A stretch of 64,000 bases of DNA from Gammaproteobacteria bacterium (GTDB taxonomy: Bacteria; Pseudomonadota; Gammaproteobacteria; Nitrosococcales; Methylophagaceae). Every line of letters begins with the position of its first letter. Within the stretch, counting starts at the first letter, position 1. Location of the stretch: NCBI GenBank assembly GCA_029210875.1, contig JARGFJ010000001.1:62001-126000 (forward strand), read 5' to 3'. Shown one piece after another: positions 37,198 through 49,189 of this stretch. The position numbers and the translations under genes are program-made. The notes below the pieces were generated by a model, which was not told the origin of the DNA, ran no database searches, and saw only the letters and a program-made list of their open reading frames with translations.

Positions 37198-38181
37198 TTA
37201 ACCCGAGATAAATCGACCAAAAGACCGGCTACCTTTGCCAGCCTTGATGGTTTTAACAACGAGATTGGTTTTTGTGTCGATAATAGACACGGAGCCATCA
37301 CTCCAATTAACGACATAGACAAATTGCCCGTCAGCAGTAATATCAATGCCTTCTGGCGAATCACCGACATCAATGGTTGCCGTGATTGCGTGATTAGATG
37401 TATTTACAACTGATATCGTGTTGTCATCTTGATTAGTGACATACAGTGATTTTCCATCAGGACTGACGACTGCACAATAAGGCCAGGCACCGACATCAAT
37501 CGTATTTGTAACTTTTGCCTGTGCAATATCAATGACGGAAACAGTGCTACTACGCACATTGACACTATAGAGGGTATTGCCATCTGGTGATAATGCCAAG
37601 CCAAAAGGTGCGGTGCCGACATGTAAAGTGTGTAAAACATCATGGGTATTAGTATCGACTATCATGACGGTATTATCGTCACGATTAGCAACATAGATCT
37701 GATGTTTTTGGTCGTTAACAATAAGTCCGGCAGGTGATTTTCCTACTGCAATAGTTGTTTCAACCGAATTATTTTTGGTATTTATCACTGATATTTTATG
37801 TTGGAACCAATCAGCAACATAAACAAGCGAACCAGTGGAATTGGTAGCAATGCCTACGGGACCACCGCCAAGTTTAATCTGGGCCGTTATCTGCCAGTTT
37901 TTAGTATTTAAAATTGACATATCCTGACCTTCAGAATTACTGATGAAGCCAAGATCTCCATTTTTGGCAACTGCAATTCCTGCAGGCCTGTTTCCTGCAT
38001 CAACTGTTTTTACCACGTTTTGGGAAACAGTATCTATAACAGTAACGTTATTACTAAGTTGATTAGTAATAATTGCATAACTATGGGGTGTATCACTACA
38101 TGCACTTAATAAAGTAAGCGACACAATAAAAAAGGCGATCTTAAATAAGACCGCCTTTGAGCGCTTTATGACAACAGCCAT
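37198..38181 (-). CDS. YVTN beta-propeller lipoprotein
   Basis: A 327-residue protein with a lipoprotein signal (LLSAC near residues 24-28; Cys28 lipidated) and about seven repeats of the YVTN type, each near VVDT-VGxxPxGLxxSPDGxxLYVxNxxxNTVxVID. Such 7-bladed propellers are often periplasmic companions of PQQ-dependent alcohol dehydrogenases, though their activity is unknown. Just downstream of a secreted MxaD-like SRPBCC gene, a methylotrophy link is plausible. Its first codons also form a terminator-like hairpin (38,126-38,158). Confidence 0.8.
   Translation of the reverse strand: MAVVIKRSKAVLFKIAFFIVSLTLLSACSDTPHSYAIITNQLSNNVTVIDTVSQNVVKTVDAGNRPAGIAVAKNGDLGFISNSEGQDMSILNTKNWQITAQIKLGGGPVGIATNSTGSLVYVADWFQHKISVINTKNNSVETTIAVGKSPAGLIVNDQKHQIYVANRDDNTVMIVDTNTHDVLHTLHVGTAPFGLALSPDGNTLYSVNVRSSTVSVIDIAQAKVTNTIDVGAWPYCAVVSPDGKSLYVTNQDDNTISVVNTSNHAITATIDVGDSPEGIDITADGQFVYVVNWSDGSVSIIDTKTNLVVKTIKAGKGSRSFGRFISG
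38126..38158 (-). terminator. Terminator-like hairpin inside the beta-propeller coding start
   Basis: Read on the minus strand, AAAGGCGGTCTT pairs with AAGATCGCCTTT (one G-U) around loop ATTT and is followed by further Ts. It resembles an intrinsic terminator, but it lies within codons 9-19 of the beta-propeller gene, in its signal peptide. It could reduce transcription from the upstream SRPBCC gene into the propeller gene, or protect the upstream mRNA end. Confidence 0.6.
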
Positions 38182-38187
38182 AAAGAC

Positions 38188-38751
38188 TTATTTTTCCATA
38201 ATCGTTTTTAGATTTTGTAAACCAGATGTGAATACGCCGGTAATTGCATTAACAGCATCTTCATCGCTTTGGCCTTCTGGAGTAGGTGGGTTGTCCATAA
38301 ATGAACGGTAGAATTTTGCTTTCCAGATCACTTCTGAACCGGTGCCAGCAGCTTTAACTGTTAGCCATGCTTTATAGGTTGAAACGGGTAATGTGTAGTA
38401 TGGTGTATCTTTACTATTAAACGTAATTGTTTTAACTACGGACATATCGGTGATTTTGTAGTTCACCATCATTTTGTCGTCATCAGATTTGATTAATTCT
38501 TCTGTGATCGTCGGGTTGCCGTCAGCAGCAAGCGTTAATACGCGTGTTTTTTCATCTTTAAGATCGGTGCTTGCCACTGCAGGATGCCAGTTATGGAGGC
38601 CGCCAAAGTCTTTGACCATTGCCCAGACTTTGTCTGGTGATGCGTTAATCGTGATTTTTTCCTGGACTGCCTGGCGAGTAGGACCGTGAGCAGATGCCAA
38701 CATAGGTACAACAAGCAATGTTGTAGCAAGAATATGTAACATTTTTTTCAT
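38188..38751 (-). CDS. Secreted SRPBCC protein, MxaD-like
   Basis: A 187-residue protein with a signal peptide (about residues 1-21, ending ASA). The mature part is SRPBCC-like: INASPDKVWAMVKDFGGLHNWHPAV, then GNPTITEEL, LPVSTYKAWLTVKAAGTGSEVIWKAKFYRS, AVNAITGVFTSGLQNLK. This pattern is close to MxaD of methanol-oxidising bacteria, a periplasmic protein reported to help methanol dehydrogenase pass electrons to cytochrome cL. No mxa or xox structural genes are in the window. The propeller gene starts 6 bases later. Confidence 0.75.
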   Translation of the reverse strand: MKKMLHILATTLLVVPMLASAHGPTRQAVQEKITINASPDKVWAMVKDFGGLHNWHPAVASTDLKDEKTRVLTLAADGNPTITEELIKSDDDKMMVNYKITDMSVVKTITFNSKDTPYYTLPVSTYKAWLTVKAAGTGSEVIWKAKFYRSFMDNPPTPEGQSDEDAVNAITGVFTSGLQNLKTIMEK

Positions 38752-38970
38752 TATTTCTCTCCGTTATTGATGAGCTTGATGGTAACCGTATCATAATAAA
38801 TCTGAATCAAACCTGAACAGGTGCGATGTTACGGACGTCCATCACCATAAAACTGGTGTGCACACTCTAGCGTATCAAACAGATATTTTCCACAAGCAGA
38901 TTTGACTTACTAATGCAGATTATTGAAAATTAACCCCCTTTATTTTTTATTCATGTGATTGGAGACGATA

Positions 38971-39774
38971 GTGCCACTGGTTAAAATCAGAGATTTGCAT
39001 TTTTATCGTGGTAACAGAGCGATTTTTGACGGTGTTAATATTGATATACATCGAGGAAAAATCACAGCAATCATGGGCCCTAGTGGTACTGGTAAGACCA
39101 CTTTGTTACGCTTGATTGGCGGCCAATTACATCCTGACAAGGGAACCATTGAGGTTGATGGCCAAAATGTTCACACATTATCCCACAGTGAACTGTATGA
39201 ATTGCGCAAACGTATGGGAATGTTGTTCCAAAGTGGCGCATTGTTAACTGATATCAATGTTTTTGATAATGTCGCATTTCCCATCCGCGAACATACTAAA
39301 TTACCAGAAACCATGGTGCGCGATTTAGTGTTGATGAAACTTCAGTCAGTTGGTTTACGTTGTGCCCGAAATTTAATGGCTAGTGAGTTGTCTGGTGGGA
39401 TGGCAAGACGCGTGGCTTTAGCGCGAGCTGTTACGTTAGATCCTATGATGATCATGTACGATGAACCTTTTACTGGGCAGGATCCTATTTCGATGGGTAC
39501 CTTGGTCAATTTGATTCACCGGATGAATGATGCCATGGGCTTAACCAGTGTAATCGTATCTCATGATGTCGCTGAAACCGCAGAAATTGCAGATTACATC
39601 TATTTGTTATCAGGCGGGAAAGTCATCGAAAAAGGGTCGCCAGTGCAATTGAAACGCTCGTCATCACAGTGGGTTCAGCAGTTTATGCAAGGCTTACCTG
39701 ATGGTCCTGTACCCTTTCATTACCCGGGTACGGATTTTTCAGATGATTTATTGAATGGTGAGGTTTCTGCATGA
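38971..39774 (+). CDS. mlaF: Mla phospholipid transport ATPase MlaF
   Basis: A 267-residue ABC ATPase. Walker A GPSGTGKT lies at 36-43, the signature is LSGGMARR, and Walker B is [13 protein letters not shown]. With MlaE, D and B it forms the inner-membrane complex that moves phospholipids between membranes to keep lipid asymmetry. The start is GTG 38,971 with GGAG 7 bases upstream rather than the earlier TTG 38,959. Its stop overlaps the mlaE start (ATGA). Confidence 0.95.
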   Translation: MPLVKIRDLHFYRGNRAIFDGVNIDIHRGKITAIMGPSGTGKTTLLRLIGGQLHPDKGTIEVDGQNVHTLSHSELYELRKRMGMLFQSGALLTDINVFDNVAFPIREHTKLPETMVRDLVLMKLQSVGLRCARNLMASELSGGMARRVALARAVTLDPMMIMYDEPFTGQDPISMGTLVNLIHRMNDAMGLTSVIVSHDVAETAEIADYIYLLSGGKVIEKGSPVQLKRSSSQWVQQFMQGLPDGPVPFHYPGTDFSDDLLNGEVSA

Positions 39775-40553
39775 TAGATACAATTCGCAGTCTGGGTCGT
39801 TGGGGCTTAGGTGTCTTCGAGAGACTAGGCAGAGGACATTTATTGTTGCTAGAGATCCTCAGAGGCGTTCCAGAACTTTTTTTACGGTTTTCGCTGGTGA
39901 TTCAACAACTTTCCTCAGTTGGTGTCCATTCCGTTCTAATTATTCTGATTTCAGGTTTATTTGTCGGTATGGTGCTTGGACTTCAAGGGTATAATACGCT
40001 GGTTGATTTTGGTGCCGAGGAATCACTAGGTGTTTTAGTTGCGCTGTCATTAGTGCGTGAACTGGGTCCGGTAGTGAGTGCCTTATTATTTGCCGGTCGT
40101 GCGGGTTCCGCCTTGACCGCTGAAATAGGCTTAATGAAAAGCACCGAACAATTATCTGGTATGGAGATGATGGCAGTTGATCCGGTCAGACGCGTTCTTG
40201 CACCACGTTTTCTAGCCGGGTTTATTTCAATGCCATTATTGGCTGCTATCTTTAGTGCCGTTGGCATTTTTGGTGGGTTTTTAGTCGGTCATGGTCTTTT
40301 AGGTGTTGATGACGGCGCATTTTGGTCACAAATGCAAGCCAAGACGGATTGGTACGAAGATGTCCTCAATGGTGTCATAAAAAGTATTGTATTTGGTTTT
40401 GTTGTGACGTGGATCGCTTTATTTGAAGGCTATGATGCAACCCCAACATCGGAAGGGGTTGGACGAGCAACGACACGCACGGTGGTGCATTCTGCGTTTG
40501 CTATTTTAGGATTGGATTTTGTGCTGACAGCGCTGATGTTTGGAGATGTGTAA
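39771..40553 (+). CDS. mlaE: Mla phospholipid transport permease MlaE
   Basis: A 260-residue permease with about five to six helices. It has [50 protein letters not shown] and [21 protein letters not shown], all typical of MlaE/YrbE. It overlaps mlaF by 4 bases and abuts mlaD directly. Confidence 0.97.
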   Translation: MIDTIRSLGRWGLGVFERLGRGHLLLLEILRGVPELFLRFSLVIQQLSSVGVHSVLIILISGLFVGMVLGLQGYNTLVDFGAEESLGVLVALSLVRELGPVVSALLFAGRAGSALTAEIGLMKSTEQLSGMEMMAVDPVRRVLAPRFLAGFISMPLLAAIFSAVGIFGGFLVGHGLLGVDDGAFWSQMQAKTDWYEDVLNGVIKSIVFGFVVTWIALFEGYDATPTSEGVGRATTRTVVHSAFAILGLDFVLTALMFGDV

Positions 40554-41018
40554 ATGAGACAAAGTAAAAGTACCGAAATTACAGTCGGGATGTTTGTTGC
40601 AGCAGGGTTGGTAGCGCTTTTTGTCTTAGCGATGAAGGTGAGTAACTTTACTGATTTTACTGATGAAACCGGTTATCAGGTTGTCGCTGAATTTGAGAAT
40701 ATCGGTGGTTTGAAAGTGCGCTCCCCTGTCACAATGGCTGGCGTTAGAGTGGGTCGTGTTGCCGCAATTGATTTAAGTCCAACTACTTATAATGCTCATG
40801 TCACACTCAATTTGTACGGTAGCTTCGATACTATTCCAACTGATACTGCCGCGAGTATTTATACTGCCGGATTGTTAGGTGAACAGTACATTGGGCTAGA
40901 AGCTGGTGCGGAAGAAGAATTTTTGAAAGATGGTGATGTCATAGAGTTAACACAACCAGCATTAGTGTTAGAGCAAGTAATTGGACAATTTTTGTTTAGT
41001 AAAGCAGAAGGTGAATAA
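40554..41018 (+). CDS. mlaD: Mla MCE-domain protein MlaD
   Basis: A 154-residue protein with one N-terminal anchor (about residues 10-27) and an MCE domain beginning GYQVVAEFENIGGLKVRSPV, with GVRVGRVAAI and GLLGEQYIGLEAG. It forms the periplasmic hexameric lipid ring on MlaE. It starts on the base after the mlaE stop. It is shorter than the 183-residue E. coli protein, mainly at the C-terminus. Confidence 0.96.
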   Translation: MRQSKSTEITVGMFVAAGLVALFVLAMKVSNFTDFTDETGYQVVAEFENIGGLKVRSPVTMAGVRVGRVAAIDLSPTTYNAHVTLNLYGSFDTIPTDTAASIYTAGLLGEQYIGLEAGAEEEFLKDGDVIELTQPALVLEQVIGQFLFSKAEGE

Positions 41019-41021
41019 ACA

Positions 41022-41666
41022 ATGACAATCAAGTCTTATGTGATGAAGATATCAATACTATTTACGATAGTGTTGTCACTGTCTTTTATGTCTGTTTTGA
41101 CGGTAAAAGCAGATGAGGCTATGCCTGTACCGCAAGCAATCGTTAAAGATGCATCAGATCGTATGCTAAAAGCGATTAAAGACAATAAAGCTAAACTGGA
41201 TGAAAATCCAGATGAGATATATGCTTTGGTTGAAAAATTTTTAATGCCAAATTTTGATTTCGATAAAATGTCGAAATTAGCCTTGGGTAAAAACTGGCGT
41301 GGAGCATCAGAATCTCAGCAACAACGATTTACCGAACAGTTTCGTTTATTATTGATCCGTACCTATTCAACCGCAATGTTGGAATATACCGATCAGGAAA
41401 TTCGTTTTCTTCCGTTTCGTGATGACTTGGCAAGTAAAAAAGTTAAAGTTGATATGGAAATTATCCAGGTTGGCGGTCCAGCAATACCAATGGCGTTATC
41501 GATGTATCAAAACGATGCCGATGAGTGGAAAGTGTATGATGTCAAAATTGACGGAATAAGTTTGGTCACAAATTACCGTTCAACATTCACAACCCAAATT
41601 CGTAACGAGGGTATGGATAAATTAATCGATAGCCTTGCAAATAGAAATCAAAAAGTAAAGGTATGA
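41022..41666 (+). CDS. mlaC: Periplasmic phospholipid-binding protein MlaC
   Basis: A 214-residue protein with a signal peptide (about residues 1-31, ending VKA) and the Tol-Tol/MlaC fold: PNFDFDKMSKLALGKNWRGAS, FRLLLIRTYSTAML, VKIDGISLVTNYRSTF. It ferries phospholipids between the MlaA and MlaFEDB complexes. The stop overlaps the mlaB start as ATGA. A later Met at 41,043 would also give a signal peptide. Confidence 0.95.
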   Translation: MTIKSYVMKISILFTIVLSLSFMSVLTVKADEAMPVPQAIVKDASDRMLKAIKDNKAKLDENPDEIYALVEKFLMPNFDFDKMSKLALGKNWRGASESQQQRFTEQFRLLLIRTYSTAMLEYTDQEIRFLPFRDDLASKKVKVDMEIIQVGGPAIPMALSMYQNDADEWKVYDVKIDGISLVTNYRSTFTTQIRNEGMDKLIDSLANRNQKVKV

Positions 41667-41965
41667 CAGCGTTATATTCTCTATCAACAGACGATAATGG
41701 TGCAATCAATGTCAGTGGCGAATTGACATTTAATACCGTCAGTCAAATAGTGACTGTAGCATCAGGTTTATTTGAAAAACTGAGCAATTTAGAGATTGAT
41801 CTTGTGAATGTCACTCGTAGCGATAGCGCTGGCTTGGCTTTATTGGTTGATTGGGTGCGATATGCTAAAAATACCAATAAAAACATTGTCTTTCACCATA
41901 TGCCTGAACAATTATTAGCGCTTGCACATGCGAGTGGCTTAGATGAATTATTGCCAGTTAATTAG
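41663..41965 (+). CDS. mlaB: Mla STAS-domain protein MlaB
   Basis: A 100-residue STAS protein that binds and stabilises MlaF. The STAS strand-helix core LEIDLVNVTRSDSAGLALLVDW is clear. It is the last gene of the mla set and overlaps mlaC by 4 bases; ibaG follows after 8 bases. Confidence 0.9.
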   Translation: MTALYSLSTDDNGAINVSGELTFNTVSQIVTVASGLFEKLSNLEIDLVNVTRSDSAGLALLVDWVRYAKNTNKNIVFHHMPEQLLALAHASGLDELLPVN

Positions 41966-41973
41966 GACTAAAG

Positions 41974-42195
41974 ATGCACGCTTTAGATATAAAAAAAATG
42001 ATTGAAGCTGGTTTGCCTGATGCCACAGTACAAGTACTTGGCGATGATGGGCAACATTTCGATGCAATAGTGGAAAGTCCTTCATTTGCAGGAAAATCAT
42101 TACTTGCCCAACACAAAATGGTATACGCAACATTGGGCAACAGCTTCGAAAGCGCCTTACATGCGTTATCTTTGAAAACTTCTGCGCCTCGTTGA
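41974..42195 (+). CDS. ibaG: BolA-family protein IbaG
   Basis: A 73-residue BolA-type protein (class II KH-like fold). GDDGQHFDAIVESPSFAGKSLLAQHKMVYATLG is the family core. BolA proteins bind monothiol glutaredoxins through Fe-S clusters. The place between mlaB and murA is the typical one for IbaG (YrbA). Confidence 0.94.
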   Translation: MHALDIKKMIEAGLPDATVQVLGDDGQHFDAIVESPSFAGKSLLAQHKMVYATLGNSFESALHALSLKTSAPR

Positions 42196-42214
42196 TATAA
42201 CGATACAAATTTGA

Positions 42215-43495
<1,281 letters not shown>

Positions 43496-43499
43496 ATTT

Positions 43500-44144
43500 A
43501 TGGAAAATACTTTAACGTTAGCCTTGTCAAAAGGGCGTATTTTTAAAGAAACCTTGCCCTTATTAAAAGCTGCGGGTATTGAGCCTTTGGATGATCCTGA
43601 AACTAGTCGTAAATTGATTCTGGACACCAATCACGCGGATGTGAAACTGATTATTGTTCGTGCATCTGATGTCCCGACCTATGTCGAATATGGTGGTGCT
43701 GATATTGGTGTTGCAGGCAAAGATGTATTGTTAGAGCATCCTCATGCCGAGTTATATGAGCCGGTTGATTTGAAAATTGCCTGTTGCAAATTAATGACAG
43801 CGGGTAAAGAAAATGAACAACAAAAAACGGGGCGCTTGAAAGTGGCAACTAAATTTGTTGAGAGTACACGCCGTTTTTATGCTGAGAAGGGCCAGCAAGT
43901 CGATATCATTAAGTTATATGGATCGATGGAATTAGCTCCTTTAGTCGGGTTAGCAGATCGTATTGTTGATGTGGTGGATACAGGTAACACGCTACGAGCA
44001 AATGGCTTGGTTCCAATGGAACATATTGCTGATATCAGCTCACGATTGGTTGTAAATAAAGCCTCAATGAAAATGAAGCATGCGCGAATTCAAACATTTA
44101 TCGAACAAGTGCGTGCAGCCGTAAGAGTACAAAATAATGATTGA
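43500..44144 (+). CDS. hisG: ATP phosphoribosyltransferase HisG, short form
   Basis: A 214-residue enzyme for the first step of histidine synthesis. [16 protein letters not shown] starts it, [17 protein letters not shown] and [15 protein letters not shown] follow. At this length it lacks the C-terminal ACT-like regulatory domain of the 299-residue E. coli form. Short HisG proteins work with HisZ as regulatory partner; no hisZ is in the window. The ATG at 43,500 follows murA by 4 bases; hisD overlaps by 8. Confidence 0.96.
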   Translation: MENTLTLALSKGRIFKETLPLLKAAGIEPLDDPETSRKLILDTNHADVKLIIVRASDVPTYVEYGGADIGVAGKDVLLEHPHAELYEPVDLKIACCKLMTAGKENEQQKTGRLKVATKFVESTRRFYAEKGQQVDIIKLYGSMELAPLVGLADRIVDVVDTGNTLRANGLVPMEHIADISSRLVVNKASMKMKHARIQTFIEQVRAAVRVQNND

Positions 44145-45438
44145 TATTAAACAATTATCAACTGCGGACACTAATTTTTGGTCGCAGCTAGGAACCTTAT
44201 TAGCATGGGAAGGTGTATCTGATGCACAGGTATCAGATACAGTTAAATCTATCTTGTCTGACGTAAAAGCTAAAGGTGATGAAGCGGTTTTAGATTACAG
44301 CCGACGCTTTGATCGCGTTCAAGCCCAAACCATGGCTGATCTTGAAATTCCATTATCACGCGCTCACCAGGCATTAGAGTCGATTCCACTGGCACAACGT
44401 CAAGCCTTAGAAGCGGCTGCTGAACGGGTACGCATTTACCATCAACATCAAAAGCAGGAATCATGGACCTATACTGAAGCGGATGGCACGATATTAGGAC
44501 AACAAATTACAGCGTTAGATCGTGCAGGTTTATATGTGCCTGGTGGTAAAGCGGCCTATCCATCATCCGTTTTAATGAATGCGATTCCGGCAAAGGTAGC
44601 AGGTGTTCAAGAGCTTATTATGGTTGCGCCAACACCTGATGGTGTGGTTAATGATTTGGTATTAGCTGCGGCAGCGATTTCGAGTGTTGATCGTATATTT
44701 GCCATTGGTGGCGCGCAGGCAGTTGCTGCCTTAGCCTATGGCACACAAACGATTCCACAAGTTGATAAAATTGTTGGTCCAGGCAACATTTATGTTGCCA
44801 CAGCTAAAGGCATGGTATTCGGTACGGTTGGTATTGATATGATTGCTGGTCCATCAGAGATTTTAGTGATTTGTGATGGAAAAACCGACCCTGACTGGAT
44901 TGCGATGGATTTATTTTCGCAAGCAGAACATGATGAAGATGCCCAGGCTATCTTGATCTCACCTGATGCTGAGTTTATAGAGCAAGTTCGAGATGCCATT
45001 ATCAGATTGGCACCAACAATGGAAAGACAAGCAATTATTGAACGTTCGATTAATGATCGTGGCGCGCTTGTTTTAGTGAAAGATATGGATGAAGCGGTTG
45101 ATGTTGCCAACTTCATTGCGCCTGAACATTTGGAATTATCGGTGGAAGATCCCATGACCATGGCCAAGAAAATTCGCCATGCCGGAGCTATTTTCATGGG
45201 ACGTTACACAGCTGAAGCACTAGGTGATTATTGTGCAGGTCCAAACCACGTTTTACCAACTTCAAGAACGGCTCGATTTAGTTCACCATTAGGTGTGTAT
45301 GATTTCCAGAAACGCTCAAGTTTGATTCAAGTTTCAGAACAGGGTGCACAATCATTAGGTCATATTGCATCAGTTTTGGCGCGTGGTGAAAGTTTAACGG
45401 CACATGCTCGTTCAGCTGAATATCGCTTAAAGGACTAA
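44137..45438 (+). CDS. hisD: Histidinol dehydrogenase
   Basis: A 433-residue zinc- and NAD-dependent enzyme making the last two oxidations of histidine synthesis. [52 protein letters not shown] (zinc and catalytic region) and [14 protein letters not shown] are conserved family blocks. It overlaps hisG by 8 bases. Confidence 0.97.
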   Translation: MIDIKQLSTADTNFWSQLGTLLAWEGVSDAQVSDTVKSILSDVKAKGDEAVLDYSRRFDRVQAQTMADLEIPLSRAHQALESIPLAQRQALEAAAERVRIYHQHQKQESWTYTEADGTILGQQITALDRAGLYVPGGKAAYPSSVLMNAIPAKVAGVQELIMVAPTPDGVVNDLVLAAAAISSVDRIFAIGGAQAVAALAYGTQTIPQVDKIVGPGNIYVATAKGMVFGTVGIDMIAGPSEILVICDGKTDPDWIAMDLFSQAEHDEDAQAILISPDAEFIEQVRDAIIRLAPTMERQAIIERSINDRGALVLVKDMDEAVDVANFIAPEHLELSVEDPMTMAKKIRHAGAIFMGRYTAEALGDYCAGPNHVLPTSRTARFSSPLGVYDFQKRSSLIQVSEQGAQSLGHIASVLARGESLTAHARSAEYRLKD

Positions 45439-45442
45439 TAGG

Positions 45443-46501
45443 ATGAGTCGCTTTTGGAGTCCATTGGTGCATGAACTTGCACCCTATGTGCCTGGTGAGC
45501 AGCCTAAAATGGCCAATTTGGTTAAACTTAATACCAATGAAAATCCCTATGGCCCTTCTCCAAAAGTTCTGGATGCTATACGTTTTGGAGTAAGCGATCG
45601 CTTACGTTTATACCCTGATCCTAACGCGACAGAATTACGACAAGCCATTGCTAATTATTATGATGTTGAAGCTGATAATGTATTTGTCGGCAATGGTTCA
45701 GATGAGGTGCTTGCTCATATTTTTAATGCCTTGTTTCAGCATCAAGCACCTTTATTATTTCCAGATATTTCCTATAGTTTTTATCCGGTTTACTGTGGGC
45801 TTTATCAAATTGATTATCAAACCGTTGCGCTTGATCGCGAGTTTGAAATCAACGTTGATGACTATAAACATGCAAATGGCGGCATTATTTTCCCTAATCC
45901 AAATGCACCAACGGGAAAATTATTAGCGTTAAGCGAGATTGAACGTTTACTGCAATGTAATACTGATTCAGTCGTTGTTATTGATGAAGCGTATATTGAT
46001 TTTGGTGGACAAACAGCGATATCGCTAGTCAAACTATATCCCAATTTATTGGTTACTCAAACCTTATCCAAATCACGCTCATTAGCAGGTTTACGAATTG
46101 GTTTTGCAGTAGGACATAACGATCTTATTGAAGCACTCATCAGAGTTAAAGATAGCTTTAACTCATACCCATTAGACAGTTTGGCGATTAGTGCCGGTGT
46201 TGAAGCATTTAACGATCAAGATTATTTTGAACAAACATGCCAAAAAGTAATAGACGATCGAACCTGGGTCGTGGCAGAAATGCAAGCATTGGGATTTAAA
46301 GTGTTGCCGTCCTCAGCCAACTTTATTTTTGCAACACATCCAGACTATGATGCAAGCCAATTAGCTACCGGATTACGTCAACAGGGCGTTATCGTACGTC
46401 ATTTTAAACAAAACCGGATAGAGCAGTTTTTGCGTATAACAATTGGTCGTCATTCTGAAAATCAACAATTGTTAGCGGCACTTGATATCTTGATAGATTA
46501 G
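45443..46501 (+). CDS. hisC: Histidinol-phosphate aminotransferase
   Basis: A 352-residue PLP aminotransferase. [13 protein letters not shown] near the start, [27 protein letters not shown] and [18 protein letters not shown] with the Schiff-base lysine are the HisC signatures. It follows hisD by 4 bases. The stop region overlaps the convergent DUF4124 gene by 4 bases. Confidence 0.96.
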   Translation: MSRFWSPLVHELAPYVPGEQPKMANLVKLNTNENPYGPSPKVLDAIRFGVSDRLRLYPDPNATELRQAIANYYDVEADNVFVGNGSDEVLAHIFNALFQHQAPLLFPDISYSFYPVYCGLYQIDYQTVALDREFEINVDDYKHANGGIIFPNPNAPTGKLLALSEIERLLQCNTDSVVVIDEAYIDFGGQTAISLVKLYPNLLVTQTLSKSRSLAGLRIGFAVGHNDLIEALIRVKDSFNSYPLDSLAISAGVEAFNDQDYFEQTCQKVIDDRTWVVAEMQALGFKVLPSSANFIFATHPDYDASQLATGLRQQGVIVRHFKQNRIEQFLRITIGRHSENQQLLAALDILID

Positions 46502-47166
46502 TTTGGTTTGTTAGCTAATAGCTGTCTCAACCTTTCTAAATCATGTTCATACTGTTTGGTGAGTTGCTCTATTTCGAGTTTTAATCGTTTGATATCTTGC
46601 TTGTCATTGCTGATTTCCTGTTGAGTAGCCGCCAAACGTTTGTTCATATTGACACTGACTGGTTTGCCACTCAATTCTTGTTCAGCGGCCTCTTGTTGCA
46701 TGTTTTGTAGCTTGAGTCCATTGTCTTTAAGATGTTGAACGGCTTTATCAAGCTCTGTTTGACGGTAAGCAATATCGGTATCTTTGGCAGCAAGTAAGTC
46801 TTGATCTGTTTGAAATCTGGCCAATAGAGTTTGATCTGCGATCGCTTGCTGACGACGCTGTTCTTGTTGTTGCTTGGCTTGCTCTGCTGCAAGTCGTTCA
46901 GCTTCTTTTTGTTGTGCTAATTGGTGTTGTTTTTCAGCAATTTGCTCTGGCGTTAGAGCCGGATCGACATGTTTAATTAGACGTAGCGACTTATCATCGA
47001 GGATGTCATAACCCGTTTGAGCAGCATAAGGTGGCAGGCTCTTGCTCATTGTAATAATGCCATTATCATCGATAAATCGATAAATTGTACCGGCACTGAG
47101 TTGTTGACTGACCAATAACAGCAGAGATAATAAAAAATAATGTGTACTTGTTTTAGGAAATTTCAT
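46498..47166 (-). CDS. DUF4124-domain coiled-coil protein
   Basis: A 222-residue exported protein with a signal peptide (about residues 1-25, ending LSAG). A DUF4124 domain follows ([20 protein letters not shown]), and from about residue 75 it is a long Gln/Glu/Lys-rich coiled coil. Such proteins sit in the periplasm or envelope, with no known reaction. It is convergent with hisC, sharing 4 bases, and divergent from the TauE/SafE gene. Confidence 0.75.
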   Translation of the reverse strand: MKFPKTSTHYFLLSLLLLVSQQLSAGTIYRFIDDNGIITMSKSLPPYAAQTGYDILDDKSLRLIKHVDPALTPEQIAEKQHQLAQQKEAERLAAEQAKQQQEQRRQQAIADQTLLARFQTDQDLLAAKDTDIAYRQTELDKAVQHLKDNGLKLQNMQQEAAEQELSGKPVSVNMNKRLAATQQEISNDKQDIKRLKLEIEQLTKQYEHDLERLRQLLANKPN

Positions 47167-47197
47167 GGTCGCTATCTTATCTGGAGTTGAATAAAAG

Positions 47198-47953
47198 GTG
47201 AACCTTGTTGAGCAATTAGTTTTGTTTATTGTGGCATTAGTTTCAAATACGTTTTCTGCATTTAGTGGTGGCGGTGCCGGTTTGATTCAATTTCCGGTGC
47301 TTATTTTTCTCGGATTACCGTTTGGCATTGCATTAGCAACACATAAAGTTGCCAGTGTCGCCTTGGGGTTAGGCGCTGTATTGCGTTATTTAGCTTCTAG
47401 TAATTTAGAGCGGCAGTTTGTCGTGTTAATGTTGTTGTTTGGACTTCCTGGCGTGGTATTGGGCGGCAATCTAATTGTATTAGTGCCAGATCGAACTGCT
47501 GAAATAGCCTTGGGTCTATTAACGGGTGGTCTTGCTATTTACTCAATCTTCAAACCCACGTTAGGACAGGATTTTTGTCCAATTCACCGTGATAAAAAAG
47601 CAATGTTAACAGGTGGAGCGGTACTGTTCGGTCTGGCAATATTAAATGGATCTTTAACATCAGGTACGGGCTTATTTGTCACACTCTGGTTGATCATGTG
47701 GTTTGGTATGGATTATCAACGGGCCGTAGCATACACCTTGATCATGGTGGGCGTGTTTTGGAATGGTGCTGGCGCAATTACGTTAGGATTAATTGGTGAT
47801 GTTCAATGGACTTGGGTGCCAGCACTGTTAGTGGGTTCTCTCTTAGGAGGCTACCTCGGCTCACATCTTGCCATTAAACATGGCAATCGCTGGATAAAAC
47901 GAGGCTTTGAAATAGTGACAATGCTTATTTCAATCAAATTACTGATGGGCTAA
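47198..47953 (+). CDS. TauE/SafE-family membrane exporter
   Basis: A 251-residue membrane protein with about eight helices. The [20 protein letters not shown] motif near residue 23 and [15 protein letters not shown] near the end are characteristic of the TauE/SafE (DUF81) family, which is implicated in sulfite, sulfoacetate or other organic anion export. The start is GTG, GGAG lies 11 bases upstream. The end overlaps pyrE by 20 bases. Confidence 0.85.
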   Translation: MNLVEQLVLFIVALVSNTFSAFSGGGAGLIQFPVLIFLGLPFGIALATHKVASVALGLGAVLRYLASSNLERQFVVLMLLFGLPGVVLGGNLIVLVPDRTAEIALGLLTGGLAIYSIFKPTLGQDFCPIHRDKKAMLTGGAVLFGLAILNGSLTSGTGLFVTLWLIMWFGMDYQRAVAYTLIMVGVFWNGAGAITLGLIGDVQWTWVPALLVGSLLGGYLGSHLAIKHGNRWIKRGFEIVTMLISIKLLMG

Positions 47954-48590
47954 CACCGTATTGTGAGCGATAGGCTTCAACTGCTGGTAAATGTTCAGCA
48001 AAATCAGCATTATTTTGCAAGAATGTCAGCAGATCATCCAAACAAATAATACTGACAACGGGGATATGATGCTCGACTTCAACTTCTTGAATTGCCGATA
48101 GTTCGCCTTGACCTTTCTCTTGTCGATCCAAAGCTATAATGACGCCAGATGGTGTTGCTTGTTGTGCTGTGATAATGGCGACAGATTCACGTACTGATGT
48201 TCCTGCAGAAATAACATCATCAATGATCAGCACCTTACCGCTTAGTTCAGCACCAACCAGTTGACCACCTTCACCGTGATCTTTTTTCTCTTTACGGTTA
48301 AACACATAAGGCACATCTTTCGAATGATGATCTGATAAAGCAATAACCGTGGTTGACGCTAGAGGTATGCCTTTGTAAGCAGGTCCAAACAAGACATCAT
48401 ACTCCAGATCTGATTCGCTAATAGCCTGTGCATAAAAGCGACCTAATTCAGCCAGTTTGGCACCCGTATTAAATAAACCACTATTGAAGAAATAAGGGCT
48501 GATACGACCTGATTTTAGTGTGAACGAACCAAAGCGTAACACGCCAGTTGCGAGAGCAAATTCGATAAATTGGTGCTGATATGGCTTCAT
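47934..48590 (-). CDS. pyrE: Orotate phosphoribosyltransferase
   Basis: A 218-residue enzyme of pyrimidine synthesis joining orotate to [22 protein letters not shown] near residue 22, [10 protein letters not shown], and the PRPP motif [17 protein letters not shown] are clear. It begins 2 bases after metW and ends convergently, overlapping the TauE/SafE gene. Confidence 0.97.
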   Translation of the reverse strand: MKPYQHQFIEFALATGVLRFGSFTLKSGRISPYFFNSGLFNTGAKLAELGRFYAQAISESDLEYDVLFGPAYKGIPLASTTVIALSDHHSKDVPYVFNRKEKKDHGEGGQLVGAELSGKVLIIDDVISAGTSVRESVAIITAQQATPSGVIIALDRQEKGQGELSAIQEVEVEHHIPVVSIICLDDLLTFLQNNADFAEHLPAVEAYRSQYGVSPSVI

Positions 48591-48592
48591 TT

Positions 48593-49189
48593 TTATGATT
48601 TCTTAATTTGATAAAGTGCAATTTGCCCAAATAAGTTAGGGAGCAATCGTGTGCCTAAGGTATCTTTATGAGCATGGTTTACTATGCTGCGATTGAGTAT
48701 AGAAATAGCTTTGTTTTGGCACAATTGTTCAAAATCTTGCACAGTACAGAGATGAATATTTGGAGTATTAAACCACGCATTAGGCAGGGTGCGAGAGATT
48801 GGCATATGACCGCCTAAGGCTAATTGCACACGACACTGCCAATGACCAAAATTAGGAAAGCCAATAATGCCCTGTTTACCAACACGCACAATTTCTTCAA
48901 GTAAAAAATCAGGATGATTAATGGCTTGCAGGGTTTGCGACAAGATCACAAAGTCAAACGACTGATCGGCAAATTGTGGCAAACCTTGATCAAGATCGGC
49001 TTGAATGACATTGCCCCCCCCGCTAATACAATCGGCAAACTTACTGTTATCAATTTCCAAGCCATAACCGCTAACACCACGTTGCTGTAAGGCGTTAAGT
49101 AAGGAACCGTCATCACAGCCTAAATCTAAAACGCGGGCACCATCAGGGATCCAGTCACTGATGATTTGTAAATCAAGGCGAAGGCTCAT
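48593..49189 (-). CDS. metW: Methionine biosynthesis protein MetW
   Basis: A 198-residue SAM-methyltransferase-like protein. [15 protein letters not shown] near residue 20 is the SAM loop, and [16 protein letters not shown] and [16 protein letters not shown] are characteristic MetW blocks. MetW is thought to pair with MetX for homoserine acylation. The start overlaps the metX stop by 4 bases (ATGA). Confidence 0.93.
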   Translation of the reverse strand: MSLRLDLQIISDWIPDGARVLDLGCDDGSLLNALQQRGVSGYGLEIDNSKFADCISGGGNVIQADLDQGLPQFADQSFDFVILSQTLQAINHPDFLLEEIVRVGKQGIIGFPNFGHWQCRVQLALGGHMPISRTLPNAWFNTPNIHLCTVQDFEQLCQNKAISILNRSIVNHAHKDTLGTRLLPNLFGQIALYQIKKS

